Assembly (NCBI GenBank): GCA_039182965.1
Contig: JBCDBW010000007.1
Coordinates: 4,282-68,281 of the forward strand
Length of the DNA: 64,000 bases
Source: JBCDBW01 sp039182965
GTDB lineage: Bacteria > Verrucomicrobiota > Verrucomicrobiia > Verrucomicrobiales > DEV007
Direction of reading: 5' to 3'
Shown: one piece after another, positions 16,809-24,210 of the stretch
Layout of the letters: each line of letters starts with the position of its first letter
Numbering within the stretch: position 1 is the first letter of the stretch
Program-made: the position numbers and the translations under genes
Notes under the pieces: generated by a model
Told to the model about the DNA's origin: nothing
Databases searched by the model: none
What the model saw: only the letters and a program-made list of their open reading frames with translations

Positions 16809-17356
16809 GAATTAGGAATTAGGGATCCACTTTGGTTTTGGTAGAGTTGTTGGACGGCTTGGCGATTGAGGACGATGATCGTGAAGACTCCGAGGGCGGT
16901 GCCGAGGGGGACGAAGATGCAATTGATCGCGGCGATGACCGTGGAGAATGTGCGCGCGGTGTGGCGATTGAGTTTTCGACCGGAGATGATGGTGAGGACG
17001 CCGAAGGTAGCTCCGACGAGGAAGGCGATAGTGCCGAAGGCGGTCATGAACCAGCCAATCGCCGCGAAAGGGGCGGGCATGACGGGGATTTCAGATGCTG
17101 TCGTGGGCGAGGGAGAGATGGGGGCATCCGCGGGTGGTGAGGAAGGTTGGGGCGAGCCTGACCCGGCTGCGGTGGCTTGGAACTGTGCTTCGAGGTCGGG
17201 CAAATTTACCGAAAAGAATAGGCCCATGAAGACGTAGAGCAGGAAGAAGCAGGAGATGAAAATATGCAGCCCACCGAGAATGTAATGGAAGATGGCGAGG
17301 AGATTCAGTTGTTCGACATCGGCGTCTGGTCTGGGAACGGGCGGAGAAGTGGTCAT
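16805..17356 (-). CDS. Small multi-pass membrane protein of unknown function
   Basis: A 183-residue protein with three or four hydrophobic segments: LLAIFHYILGGLHIFISCFF plus FMGLFF near residues 20-50, IGWFMTAFGTIAFLVGATFG near 100-120, and STVIAAINCIFVPLGTALGV near 138-160. A Pro/Ser/Thr/Ala-rich loop of about 45 residues joins the first and second parts. The ATG at 17354-17356 (MTTSPPVPRP) is preferred over a start ten codons upstream. It lies 45 bases after the serine-hydrolase gene on the same strand, so they may be co-transcribed. No family is recognised beyond a resemblance to small uncharacterised Verrucomicrobiota membrane proteins. Confidence 0.7.
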   Translation of the reverse strand: MTTSPPVPRPDADVEQLNLLAIFHYILGGLHIFISCFFLLYVFMGLFFSVNLPDLEAQFQATAAGSGSPQPSSPPADAPISPSPTTASEIPVMPAPFAAIGWFMTAFGTIAFLVGATFGVLTIISGRKLNRHTARTFSTVIAAINCIFVPLGTALGVFTIIVLNRQAVQQLYQNQSGSLIPNS

Positions 17357-17401
17357 CGGTTTGGGTTTTCTTTGACAGCAGGGCAACGGGGGTGCGGAGC
17401 C

Positions 17402-18838
17402 TTATTCGTGGCTTTGTGAAAGGGCCTGGACCACTTTACCGGCGAACACTTCCTGATTCCAAGTCTTCGGATAACGGCTCAGACCGAGCCGGAGGATGAG
17501 GAGGTTTTCTGAGGGGATGAGGGTAATAAACTGGCCTTCGTGCCCGGCCATGTGGAAGGTGTCGGGGGGCAGGTGTGAGGAGGGGTATTGATTCGGATTT
17601 TCGCCGAGGGGACGGAGGCGGAGCCAGAAGTGAGCGGCGTAGCGATTGTAGGGGTCGGCGGGGGCGGGCGCGCGGGAATATTGGGTCCAGCCTTGGGGGA
17701 GGAGGCGGGTGCCGTCAGGGGCGATTCCATCGTTGAGGAAGAGGAGACCGAAGCGGGCCCAATCACGGGCGGTCGCGATCATGAAAGAGGAGGCGACGAA
17801 GTTGCCGGCGTAATCGCGTTCGACGACGGCGGTGGTCATGCCAAGGGGAGTGAAGAGTTCCTCCTTTGGGAAGGCGTGGTAAGTGGGGTCATCGGCGAGG
17901 GTGAGGCGGATGAAGCGGGAGATGATATTGGTGGTGCCGCTGGAATAGGACCAGTGATCGCCTGGGGCAAAGAGAAGGGGTTTATGGGAAGCGAAGGTGG
18001 ATGTATTGCCTTTGCGGAAGAGCATGGTGGTCACGTCGGATAGTGGGTTGGCGTAATTTTCATCGAACTCGAGGCCGCTGGACATGTGGAGGAGCTGATT
18101 GAGAGTGATACGGGCGCGGGGGTCGTTCGGTGAGTCCGTCCATTCCGGGAGGAGCGCGGCGTCTTCGAGGGAGAGTTTATTTTGATGGATGAGGATACCG
18201 ACGAGTGCGTTGAAGACGCTTTTTGTCATCGACCATCCGGGCAGTCGGGAGTCGGCGTTGAAGCCGGAGCCATATTTTTCGGCGACGATTTGGTTGTTGT
18301 GGATGATCAGGAGGGCGCGGGTGCGGCGAGGTTTTTTTGGGTTTGGATCGGTGAAGGCTTCGGTGACGATCGAGCTTAAGATATTCGGTTGATCGGATGA
18401 CCGGTTGATTGCTTGATCGATTGGGAAGGTAGTGGGTCGGGATGGAGAGAAGGTTAGGGGGGGCTCGTCAAAGGAAAGCGTAAGAGAAGATGATGAGGGT
18501 GGGGTGTGGCGGGGGAGGAGGGTGACGCCGTGGGTGGGGTGGTATTGGGCGGTGCGTTTAACGAGGCCGCCGAGGGCGGAGGTGGTGGCGGACTGGTTGT
18601 CGTGATTGATGGAGGGCGAGGTGAACATCTCTAGGGGTTTGAGCGAGCCGCCGGCGAGATCGATGGTTCGGACGGAATTTGGGTCTCTTCCGGCGGCGAA
18701 CACGGCGGTGGCCATGATTTTGGCTGAGTATCCGCAGGCCATGGATGTTGCGGGGATGAGGTAGCGACGGGTGAATGCCGAGAGAAGGACCAGGAGGAGA
18801 AGGGTTAGGAGGGCGAGGCGAGTGGTGCGGCGGGGCAT
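17402..18838 (-). CDS. Membrane-anchored or exported serine hydrolase (class C beta-lactamase fold)
   Basis: A 478-residue protein. MPRRTTRLALLTLLLLVLLSAF forms a signal anchor or signal peptide. After a 170-residue variable region comes the beta-lactamase/transpeptidase-like domain: SMTK (Ser203, Lys206), the RITLNQLLHMSSGLEFDE block, the YSSG tyrosine motif and a C-terminal MAGHEGQFITLIPS that stands at the KTG-like strand. This composition fits the 6-aminohexanoate-dimer hydrolase/esterase branch more than penicillin-binding proteins. Substrate unknown. The protein is rich in Pro, Thr, Ser and Asn, as expected for a gene on the C-rich strand of this window. Confidence 0.85.
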   Translation of the reverse strand: MPRRTTRLALLTLLLLVLLSAFTRRYLIPATSMACGYSAKIMATAVFAAGRDPNSVRTIDLAGGSLKPLEMFTSPSINHDNQSATTSALGGLVKRTAQYHPTHGVTLLPRHTPPSSSSLTLSFDEPPLTFSPSRPTTFPIDQAINRSSDQPNILSSIVTEAFTDPNPKKPRRTRALLIIHNNQIVAEKYGSGFNADSRLPGWSMTKSVFNALVGILIHQNKLSLEDAALLPEWTDSPNDPRARITLNQLLHMSSGLEFDENYANPLSDVTTMLFRKGNTSTFASHKPLLFAPGDHWSYSSGTTNIISRFIRLTLADDPTYHAFPKEELFTPLGMTTAVVERDYAGNFVASSFMIATARDWARFGLLFLNDGIAPDGTRLLPQGWTQYSRAPAPADPYNRYAAHFWLRLRPLGENPNQYPSSHLPPDTFHMAGHEGQFITLIPSENLLILRLGLSRYPKTWNQEVFAGKVVQALSQSHE

Positions 18839-19065
18839 AGACTCTCAATTTTTACAGAAGGAAACGAAGAAAGCGAAGGAGAAGAGTTCGGAGGACTGGG
18901 GCGTGGGGGCAGACCTTGGTGGAGGGCAGTGGGAGTTGGGAAGTGGGGTGTGTCGTGGGGGTGACCGGTGTCTTCATAGAAGCAGCCAGGTTTGGATGAG
19001 TGTGATTATGAGCAAGCGTAATATTATGATTGGGGGGTAGAGAGGGGGATGGGTATAGTTTTTGG

Positions 19066-20250
19066 ATGGAATTGAAGCAGAGGGTTCATCTTGGGTATTG
19101 TACGAATATTCACCGGGGGGAGGATTGGGACGAGACATTTGCGGGGTTGCGAGATTACACGCTGCGCGTGAAGGAGCGGGTGTGTCCGGCGGGAGAGCGA
19201 TACGGGATTGGATTGCGCTTGAGTGCGCAGGCGGCGCAGGAATTGACGGAGGACGACGTGATGTCGGCGTTTCGGCGGTGGTTGGATCGGAATGATTGCT
19301 ATGTGTTTACGATCAATGGTTTTCCGTATGGAAAGTTCCATGGGACGCGTGTGAAGGAGCAGGTGTATGCCCCGGATTGGACCTCGAGTTTGCGCTTGGA
19401 GTATACGGAGCAATTGTTTCGGATATTGATGCAATTGCTGGATGGGGAAGATGCGTCGTTGGGGGGGAGCGTGAGTACATTGCCTGGTTCGTTTAAGGAA
19501 TTTATTACGGACGAGACACAGGTGGATGCGATTTGCATGACCTTGCGGTTGTGTGCGGAATCGGTGGAGCGGATGGTGGAGGCTTCGGGGCGGGATTTGC
19601 ATTTGGGCTTGGAACCGGAGCCATTGGGTTTGTTTGAGACGACGCCGGAGACGGTAGAATTCTTTGGTCGGTTGTTGGACGGAGTATCGGATCGGGATGC
19701 GTTTTTGAAGATGGTGGGTGTGAATTATGATACGTGTCATTTGGGTGTAGAATTTGAGGAGGCGGAGGCGGCGTTGGGTCGGTTGCGGGAGGCCGGTTTG
19801 CGGGTGAGCAAGCTGCATTTGAGTTCCGCGTTGCGCCTGGAACCGACGAAGGAGGCCTTGGAACTGCTGAAGGGTTTTGATGAAGAGGTTTATTTGCATC
19901 AGGTGGTCGTGCGGCGGGGGGAGTCTGTGGTGGAGCGGTTGCGGGATTTGCCGGAGGCTTTTGCGTGGGCGAAAGAGCGGGGAGGGGATGGGGACCTGGG
20001 GGACGAGTGGCGGGTTCATTTTCATGTGCCGTTGCATGCGTCGCCAGCGTCGCCGTTTGGGGATACGCGGGATCATTTGGAGGGTGTGTTGGGGGCGATG
20101 GAGCGGGAACCGGGCTGGTGTTCGCATTTGGAGATGGAGACCTATACCTGGGAAGTCTTGCCGGCGGGGATGCAGGAGGGGGACGTGGTGGATCAGTTGG
20201 TAAAAGAGTATGAGTGGGCCTTGGGGGAGTTACGCGAGAGAGGGTTTTGA
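19066..20250 (+). CDS. eboE: EboE-type xylose-isomerase-like TIM-barrel protein
   Basis: A 394-residue protein. It begins HLGYCTNIHRGEDWDETFAG, the typical opening of EboE (metabolite traffic protein), and continues with FTINGFPYGKFHGTRVKEQVY, LGLEPEPLGLFETT, VGVNYDTCHLGVEFE and FHVPLHASPASPFGDTR, which read as metal and sugar-phosphate binding positions of the AP-endonuclease/xylose-isomerase fold. In cyanobacteria and other groups the Ebo cluster is linked to moving a metabolite precursor toward the periplasm (scytonemin work). The ATG at 19066 is chosen over an upstream in-frame codon at 19030. The eboC gene follows 24 bases later. Confidence 0.85.
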   Translation: MELKQRVHLGYCTNIHRGEDWDETFAGLRDYTLRVKERVCPAGERYGIGLRLSAQAAQELTEDDVMSAFRRWLDRNDCYVFTINGFPYGKFHGTRVKEQVYAPDWTSSLRLEYTEQLFRILMQLLDGEDASLGGSVSTLPGSFKEFITDETQVDAICMTLRLCAESVERMVEASGRDLHLGLEPEPLGLFETTPETVEFFGRLLDGVSDRDAFLKMVGVNYDTCHLGVEFEEAEAALGRLREAGLRVSKLHLSSALRLEPTKEALELLKGFDEEVYLHQVVVRRGESVVERLRDLPEAFAWAKERGGDGDLGDEWRVHFHVPLHASPASPFGDTRDHLEGVLGAMEREPGWCSHLEMETYTWEVLPAGMQEGDVVDQLVKEYEWALGELRERGF

Positions 20251-20274
20251 TTGGTGGGAATGGGAGGGCGTTGT

Positions 20275-21213
20275 ATGAAGCGGCTGCGAACCTTGTTGGT
20301 GTTGGGTCGGGTATCTAATTTGCCGACGGTTTGGACGAATTGTTTGGTGGGGATGGTGGCGGCGGCGGGGACGCTGGAGGCGATTGGTGGTGGAAACGGG
20401 TTCTGGGCGCTGGTCATACCCGAGCGTCCAGGAGGTGAGGCCTTTGGTGTGGTTCCGACGGGGTGGTGGGGAGTTATCCTGGGCGTATCGGGGCTCTATG
20501 TGGGAGGAATGTTTTTGAATGATTGGGCAGACGCGGAGTGGGACCGAATGCATGCGCCCGAGCGGCCTATTCCGTCGCGCGCAATCTCACGACTTGGAGT
20601 TTTCGTTTGGGCGGTATGTTTGTTCGTCTTTGGTTGGTTCACGCTGACAGCGATGGGAAACGCGACCAGTTTGTGGATATGGGTGTTAGTGGGAGCCATT
20701 GTCGTCTATGACCTTGTGCATAAACGATGGGTTGGATCTGTGGGGATCATGGGATTGTGTCGGTTTGCCGTTTACCCGGCGGCGGGTTCGGTGGAGGCAG
20801 GTGGGGCCATTGGAAAGGTCTTCCCTCCGGCGTTGTGGGGGGTGGCGGGGGGCATGTTCTTTTACGTGGTGGGGGTGACCCTGGTGGCGCGTGGTGAGCG
20901 TTCGGGTGGTGTCGTCAAGGGGGTGGCTTGGTTTTGTTTGTCGGTGCCGGTGCTGGTTTGGGTGTGGCTGGGGGTATCGGTGACGGGCGTTTTAATGTTG
21001 CTGATACTTGCTTGGTGGTGGTGGCGGACCGGGGGGCATTTGAGGGTAAAGGGCGACAGAGGGCGAGTAGGTGGGTTTGTCAGTGGGTTGTTAGCGGGGA
21101 TTGTGATTGTGGATGCGTTGATGGTATCGGCGGTCGATGGGCGTGCGGCGTGGATCTGTTTGGCGATGTTGCCGTTGTGTTTGCTGTTGCAGCGGAAAGT
21201 GCCGGCGACTTAG
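20275..21213 (+). CDS. eboC: EboC-type UbiA-like prenyltransferase family membrane protein
   Basis: A 312-residue membrane protein with the UbiA motif NDWADAEWD (residues about 82-90), an RPIPSRAIS block right after it, and about eight hydrophobic helices. The second Asp-rich motif typical of UbiA enzymes is reduced to VYDLVHKRWVGS, as is usual in EboC. UbiA enzymes prenylate aromatic rings in the membrane; the substrate of EboC is not known. It starts MKRLRTLLVLGRVSNLPTVW (20275) although an in-frame ATG at 20260 is possible. It lies directly downstream of eboE and upstream of eboD. Confidence 0.85.
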   Translation: MKRLRTLLVLGRVSNLPTVWTNCLVGMVAAAGTLEAIGGGNGFWALVIPERPGGEAFGVVPTGWWGVILGVSGLYVGGMFLNDWADAEWDRMHAPERPIPSRAISRLGVFVWAVCLFVFGWFTLTAMGNATSLWIWVLVGAIVVYDLVHKRWVGSVGIMGLCRFAVYPAAGSVEAGGAIGKVFPPALWGVAGGMFFYVVGVTLVARGERSGGVVKGVAWFCLSVPVLVWVWLGVSVTGVLMLLILAWWWWRTGGHLRVKGDRGRVGGFVSGLLAGIVIVDALMVSAVDGRAAWICLAMLPLCLLLQRKVPAT

Positions 21214-21314
21214 TCGGACGGAACCTGCACACCCATACTCTCGTGCTTGTAGGCGCGCGTGTGGGGGCGCAGAAAGAAGGATTCTTATGGCGATTGAGCG
21301 GTGAAGCGGAGGGA

Positions 21315-21346
21315 GGCGGGCCAGCAGGGCCTCTTGCCCCTACCGA
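21315..21346. repeat. REP-like palindromic intergenic element, copy 1
   Basis: GCGGGccAGCaGGGCCtCTtGCCCcTACCG (upper case marks the bases shared) resembles the element at 40702. Both can fold as a short hairpin and end in TACCG. It lies in the gap between eboC and eboD. With two copies seen in 64 kb it may be a dispersed repeat of this genome. Confidence 0.4.
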
Positions 21347-21439
21347 CGATCGAGAAGCGGGGGGGGAATGTTGGAGATTGGGGAAAGGGGGTGGTATAGT
21401 GATGCGTTGATATATGGTGCCGGGGCGCTGTCCTGATGA

Positions 21440-21476
21440 AGGGGGTTGCGTCCCTGTTTTTTTCTTAAAAACCCCA
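21440..21476 (+). promoter_or_regulatory. Possible attenuator just upstream of eboD
   Basis: AGGG (21440-21443) can pair with CCCT (21452-21455), followed by a T-rich run, as a weak terminator. Alternatively GGGGTT (21442-21447) can pair with AACCCC (21470-21475), which excludes it. The two states end three bases before the eboD ATG. The stems are short, so this is a weak proposal. Confidence 0.25.
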
Positions 21477-21478
21477 AC

Positions 21479-22672
21479 ATGATCGAGCGGAAAATAGAGC
21501 TGAGCTATGCGCATCGGGTATTGTTTACCCGCGGGGCGTTTACCGCTTCGAACGAGATGCTGCGGGACCTTTTTGCGGGGGGGCGGGCGGACGACAAAGA
21601 TCAGAAGGTGTTGGTGTTTTTGGACGAAGGATTGTTGCGTGCAAGACCTGAGCTGAAGGTAGAAGTGGAAGCCTATTTTTCCGTTTTGCCGAAGGGGGTG
21701 CGTATGGTGGGGGCTGCGGTTGCGATACCGGGGGCGGAAGGATGCAAGAATGATTGGGTTTTGGTGCGGGATTTGTGGGAAGCGATCGACCGGCACGAGT
21801 TGTGTCGGCATTCTTACGTGGTGGCCATCGGTGGAGGTGCGTTTTTGGATTTGGTAGGATTCGCGGCGGCGACGGCGCATCGCGGGGTGCGGCTTTTGCG
21901 GATGCCGACGACAACGTTGAGTCAGGGAGATGGAGGCGTGGGGGTGAAGAATGGCGTCAATTATTTTGGGAAGAAGAATTGGGTGGGAACGTTTTCGGTG
22001 CCGTTTGCTGTCGTGAACGATTTGGACTTCCTGGAGTCACTACCGGCGCGGGAACGGCGTGCGGGAATCATTGAGGCGATCAAAGTGGCGTTGATTCGTG
22101 ACCGCTTGTTTTTTGAAGCGATTGAGATTCGGGCGGCTGCTTTGGCGGACTTGGAGAAGGATGCGCTGGAAGTGGTGGTGAAGCGGAGCGCGGAATTGCA
22201 TGTGGACCATATCGCGACGTGTGGGGATCCATTTGAATTGGGATCGGCGCGGCCTTTGGATTTTGGTCATTGGGTCGCCCACAAGCTGGAGCAGTTATCG
22301 GATTTTGCCTTGGGGCACGGGGAAGCGGTGGCGATTGGGATGGCGGTGGACCTGGTTTATTCTGCGCGGATTGGTTTGCTGGAGCGAGGGGTGGCGGAGC
22401 GGGTGCTTGATTTGATGGAGGGAGTGGGTTTCGACTTATGGAGTGACTATTTGGTGGCGAAAGCGGATCAAGAAGGGGGAGCGGAATTGGCGGTGCTGCG
22501 AGGGTTGGAGGAATTTCGCGAGCATTTAGGGGGAGAACTGACAATCACGCTGGTTCCCGAACTGGGCCAGAAGCTGGAAGTTCACGAGATGAACGAAGCC
22601 GAAATTTTGGGTGCTTTGGGAGAACTGGCTGAACGTGCAGGAGCGCCGAAGCGGTTCGCGGTGGGGGACTAG
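21479..22672 (+). CDS. eboD: EboD: 3-dehydroquinate synthase-like cyclase
   Basis: A 397-residue member of the dehydroquinate synthase superfamily. It shows the NAD-binding VVAIGGGAFLDLVGFAAAT, RGVRLLRMPTTTLSQGDGGV, GVKNGVNYFGKKNWVGTF, and metal-ligand regions RAGIIEAIKVALI and LGHGEAVAIGMAVDL. Compared with AroB the usual SSVGGKTGVN is changed to GGVGVKNGVN, the form seen in EboD, so it probably acts on another sugar-phosphate-like substrate. The ATG at 21479 (MIERKIELSY) is preferred over a TTG at 21446. It is 265 bases from eboC with an unusual leader, and ends at a strong hairpin (22673-22704). Confidence 0.87.
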   Translation: MIERKIELSYAHRVLFTRGAFTASNEMLRDLFAGGRADDKDQKVLVFLDEGLLRARPELKVEVEAYFSVLPKGVRMVGAAVAIPGAEGCKNDWVLVRDLWEAIDRHELCRHSYVVAIGGGAFLDLVGFAAATAHRGVRLLRMPTTTLSQGDGGVGVKNGVNYFGKKNWVGTFSVPFAVVNDLDFLESLPARERRAGIIEAIKVALIRDRLFFEAIEIRAAALADLEKDALEVVVKRSAELHVDHIATCGDPFELGSARPLDFGHWVAHKLEQLSDFALGHGEAVAIGMAVDLVYSARIGLLERGVAERVLDLMEGVGFDLWSDYLVAKADQEGGAELAVLRGLEEFREHLGGELTITLVPELGQKLEVHEMNEAEILGALGELAERAGAPKRFAVGD

Positions 22673-22704
22673 AAAAAACGGCCACCCGGAAGGGCGGCCG
22701 TTCA
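22673..22704 (-). terminator. Hairpin terminator between eboD and the convergent LysM lipoprotein gene
   Basis: A stem of about ten bases (ACGGCC-CCC with GGG-GGCCGT, one mismatch) around a GGAA loop, with six A residues on the left. On the minus strand that gives a T run after the LysM gene. It can also stop eboD transcription, though the right flank has few T. Confidence 0.75.
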
Positions 22705-22731
22705 ACGAGTGAGAAAATGGGATTGGCTTTA

Positions 22732-23181
22732 TTAGGGGATGGTCAGGACATCACCGGGATGGATGATATCGCTCGAGAGTCCATTGGCAGATTTCAGGGC
22801 GCTTACATTGACGCCGTGATTGAGGCCGATGCGGTAGAGATTGTCGCCGCTTTGGACAGTGTATGTGCGTCCCGAGGAAGAGGAAGCGGGAGAGGAGTAG
22901 CTTGGGGAGGGGGCAGTGTAGCTAGGCTCGGAGTAGGCGGGTTGTTGTTGGTATGCGTTCGCGTAGTCGTTGCTCGGTTGTGTGGGCGTGACGCTGACGT
23001 AGTCGTTGTTGGTGCTTTGGTATGCGCCTTGTTCGGGTTGGCCGTATGGGTTTGTGCCGTAGCCGTAACCATAGGGATCGGCGTAGGGATCAGTGCTAGC
23101 TTGATCGCTGCTCTTGCAGGAGACGGAAGCGCAAGCGAGGATGCAAGCGAGGGCGGGCGCGGTGATGGACGAAATTTTCAT
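22732..23181 (-). CDS. LysM-domain lipoprotein
   Basis: A 149-residue lipoprotein. MKISSITAPALACILACASVSC is a lipoprotein signal with Cys22 as the likely lipidated residue. Residues about 25-95 are a Tyr/Gln/Pro/Asn/Ser-rich low-complexity linker, and residues about 102-148 form one LysM domain (YTVQSGDNLYRIGLNHG, VSALKSANGL, IHPGDVLTIP). LysM binds the glycan of peptidoglycan, so the protein probably tethers the envelope to the wall. The ATG at 23181 is chosen from the signal peptide position; the frame extends upstream to 23241. A good sigma-70 promoter lies 43 bases upstream. Confidence 0.88.
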   Translation of the reverse strand: MKISSITAPALACILACASVSCKSSDQASTDPYADPYGYGYGTNPYGQPEQGAYQSTNNDYVSVTPTQPSNDYANAYQQQPAYSEPSYTAPSPSYSSPASSSSGRTYTVQSGDNLYRIGLNHGVNVSALKSANGLSSDIIHPGDVLTIP

Positions 23182-23230
23182 GATGAGACGATGACTTCGG
23201 TAATTAGTGGAATTTAGATTGGTGACAATG

Positions 23231-23260
23231 ATTATAAACATTCCTTAAATAAGTTGGCAA
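23231..23260 (-). promoter_or_regulatory. Sigma-70-type promoter for the LysM lipoprotein
   Basis: On the minus strand TTGCCA (23255-23260), an 18-base spacer and a perfect TATAAT (23231-23236). The predicted start near 23224 gives a leader of about 43 bases. Confidence 0.6.
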
Positions 23261-23328
23261 CTATAAAAATTGCGGTGTTTTTAGTTATGAAGTTTCAAGG
23301 TAAAGAGGTTGATGGGGGCTGTTTGGGG

Positions 23329-24210
23329 ATGAAGCGGGCGCCCCGGATTTTCCGTGCGGGTCTTTGGGTATGTTTGGCGTTTTTGATGGGCTACGGGGAG
23401 CGGGTTTGGGGGAGTGAAGGCGACGGTGGGGGGCCGGTGGCATTTGAGTTTCTTTCGGAGGATGTGGTGATACGGCCGGGGGAAGTTTTTACGGTGGGGG
23501 TGCGTTTGCGGCATGAGCCGGGTTTTCACACCTATTGGAAGAATCCGGGAATTGTGGGGGTGGCGACTTCGATTGAGTGGGAATTGCCGGAGGGGTTTGA
23601 GGCGGGGCCGATTCAGTGGCCCCAGCCGGACGTGGTGAAGATGGCGCAGATGGATGCTTATGGGTATGAGGGGGAGATGGTTTTGTTGGTGGACATGCGG
23701 GCACCGACGGCGTTGGGGGAGCGCGAGGTGGTTGAGTTAAAGGCGAAAGTGATTTACATGGCGTGTGCGTCGACTTGTCATCCGGGGTTTGCGGATTTGG
23801 AATTGACTTTGCCCGTGTGCGGGGGGGGAGACCGGCGGTTGGATAAATCGGTCCATCGTTTGTTTGAGGAAGCGCGGGCGACTTTCGCTGAGGAGGCGGG
23901 TAAGGGATGGGATGTGGCGACGGAGAGAAATGGAGGTGTCATTCGTTTGGAAGTTGCCTTGGATTCCGAGGAAGTTCCGGCGGATTGGAGTGGGGTCTAT
24001 TTTTTTGATGAATCTGGCTGGGTGGATTCGAGTCAGAAGCAAGTTTTGGAGAGTGTTGGAAAAGAGGCTTTCGTGATGAAGCTGTCTGAGGCGGAGTGGG
24101 GGCGGCGTGAGGGTGAGGTGTTGGAAGGTATTCTCTATTCACCGGGGGGGTGGGGTGCGGAGGATCGCCGGGCCGTGAAGATTCGGATACCGTTTGGGCG
24201 AAGAAAATGA
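23329..24210 (+). CDS. Exported DsbD alpha-domain-like protein without the membrane and C-terminal domains
   Basis: A 293-residue protein with a signal peptide (MKRAPRIFRAGLWVCLAFLM). The mature part is the immunoglobulin-like N-terminal domain of DsbD: GEVFTVGVRLRHEPGFHTYWKNPG, IQWPQPDVVKM, GYEGEMVLLVDM, and the cysteine pair YMACASTCHPGFADLELTLPV. In complete DsbD this domain passes electrons to periplasmic thiol proteins and is followed by an eight-helix membrane domain and a thioredoxin domain; neither is present here. ScsB-type proteins are related. The next gene starts within its stop codon (ATGA overlap), so they are translationally coupled. In-frame starts at 23254 and 23287 are less likely. 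Confidence 0.8.
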   Translation: MKRAPRIFRAGLWVCLAFLMGYGERVWGSEGDGGGPVAFEFLSEDVVIRPGEVFTVGVRLRHEPGFHTYWKNPGIVGVATSIEWELPEGFEAGPIQWPQPDVVKMAQMDAYGYEGEMVLLVDMRAPTALGEREVVELKAKVIYMACASTCHPGFADLELTLPVCGGGDRRLDKSVHRLFEEARATFAEEAGKGWDVATERNGGVIRLEVALDSEEVPADWSGVYFFDESGWVDSSQKQVLESVGKEAFVMKLSEAEWGRREGEVLEGILYSPGGWGAEDRRAVKIRIPFGRRK

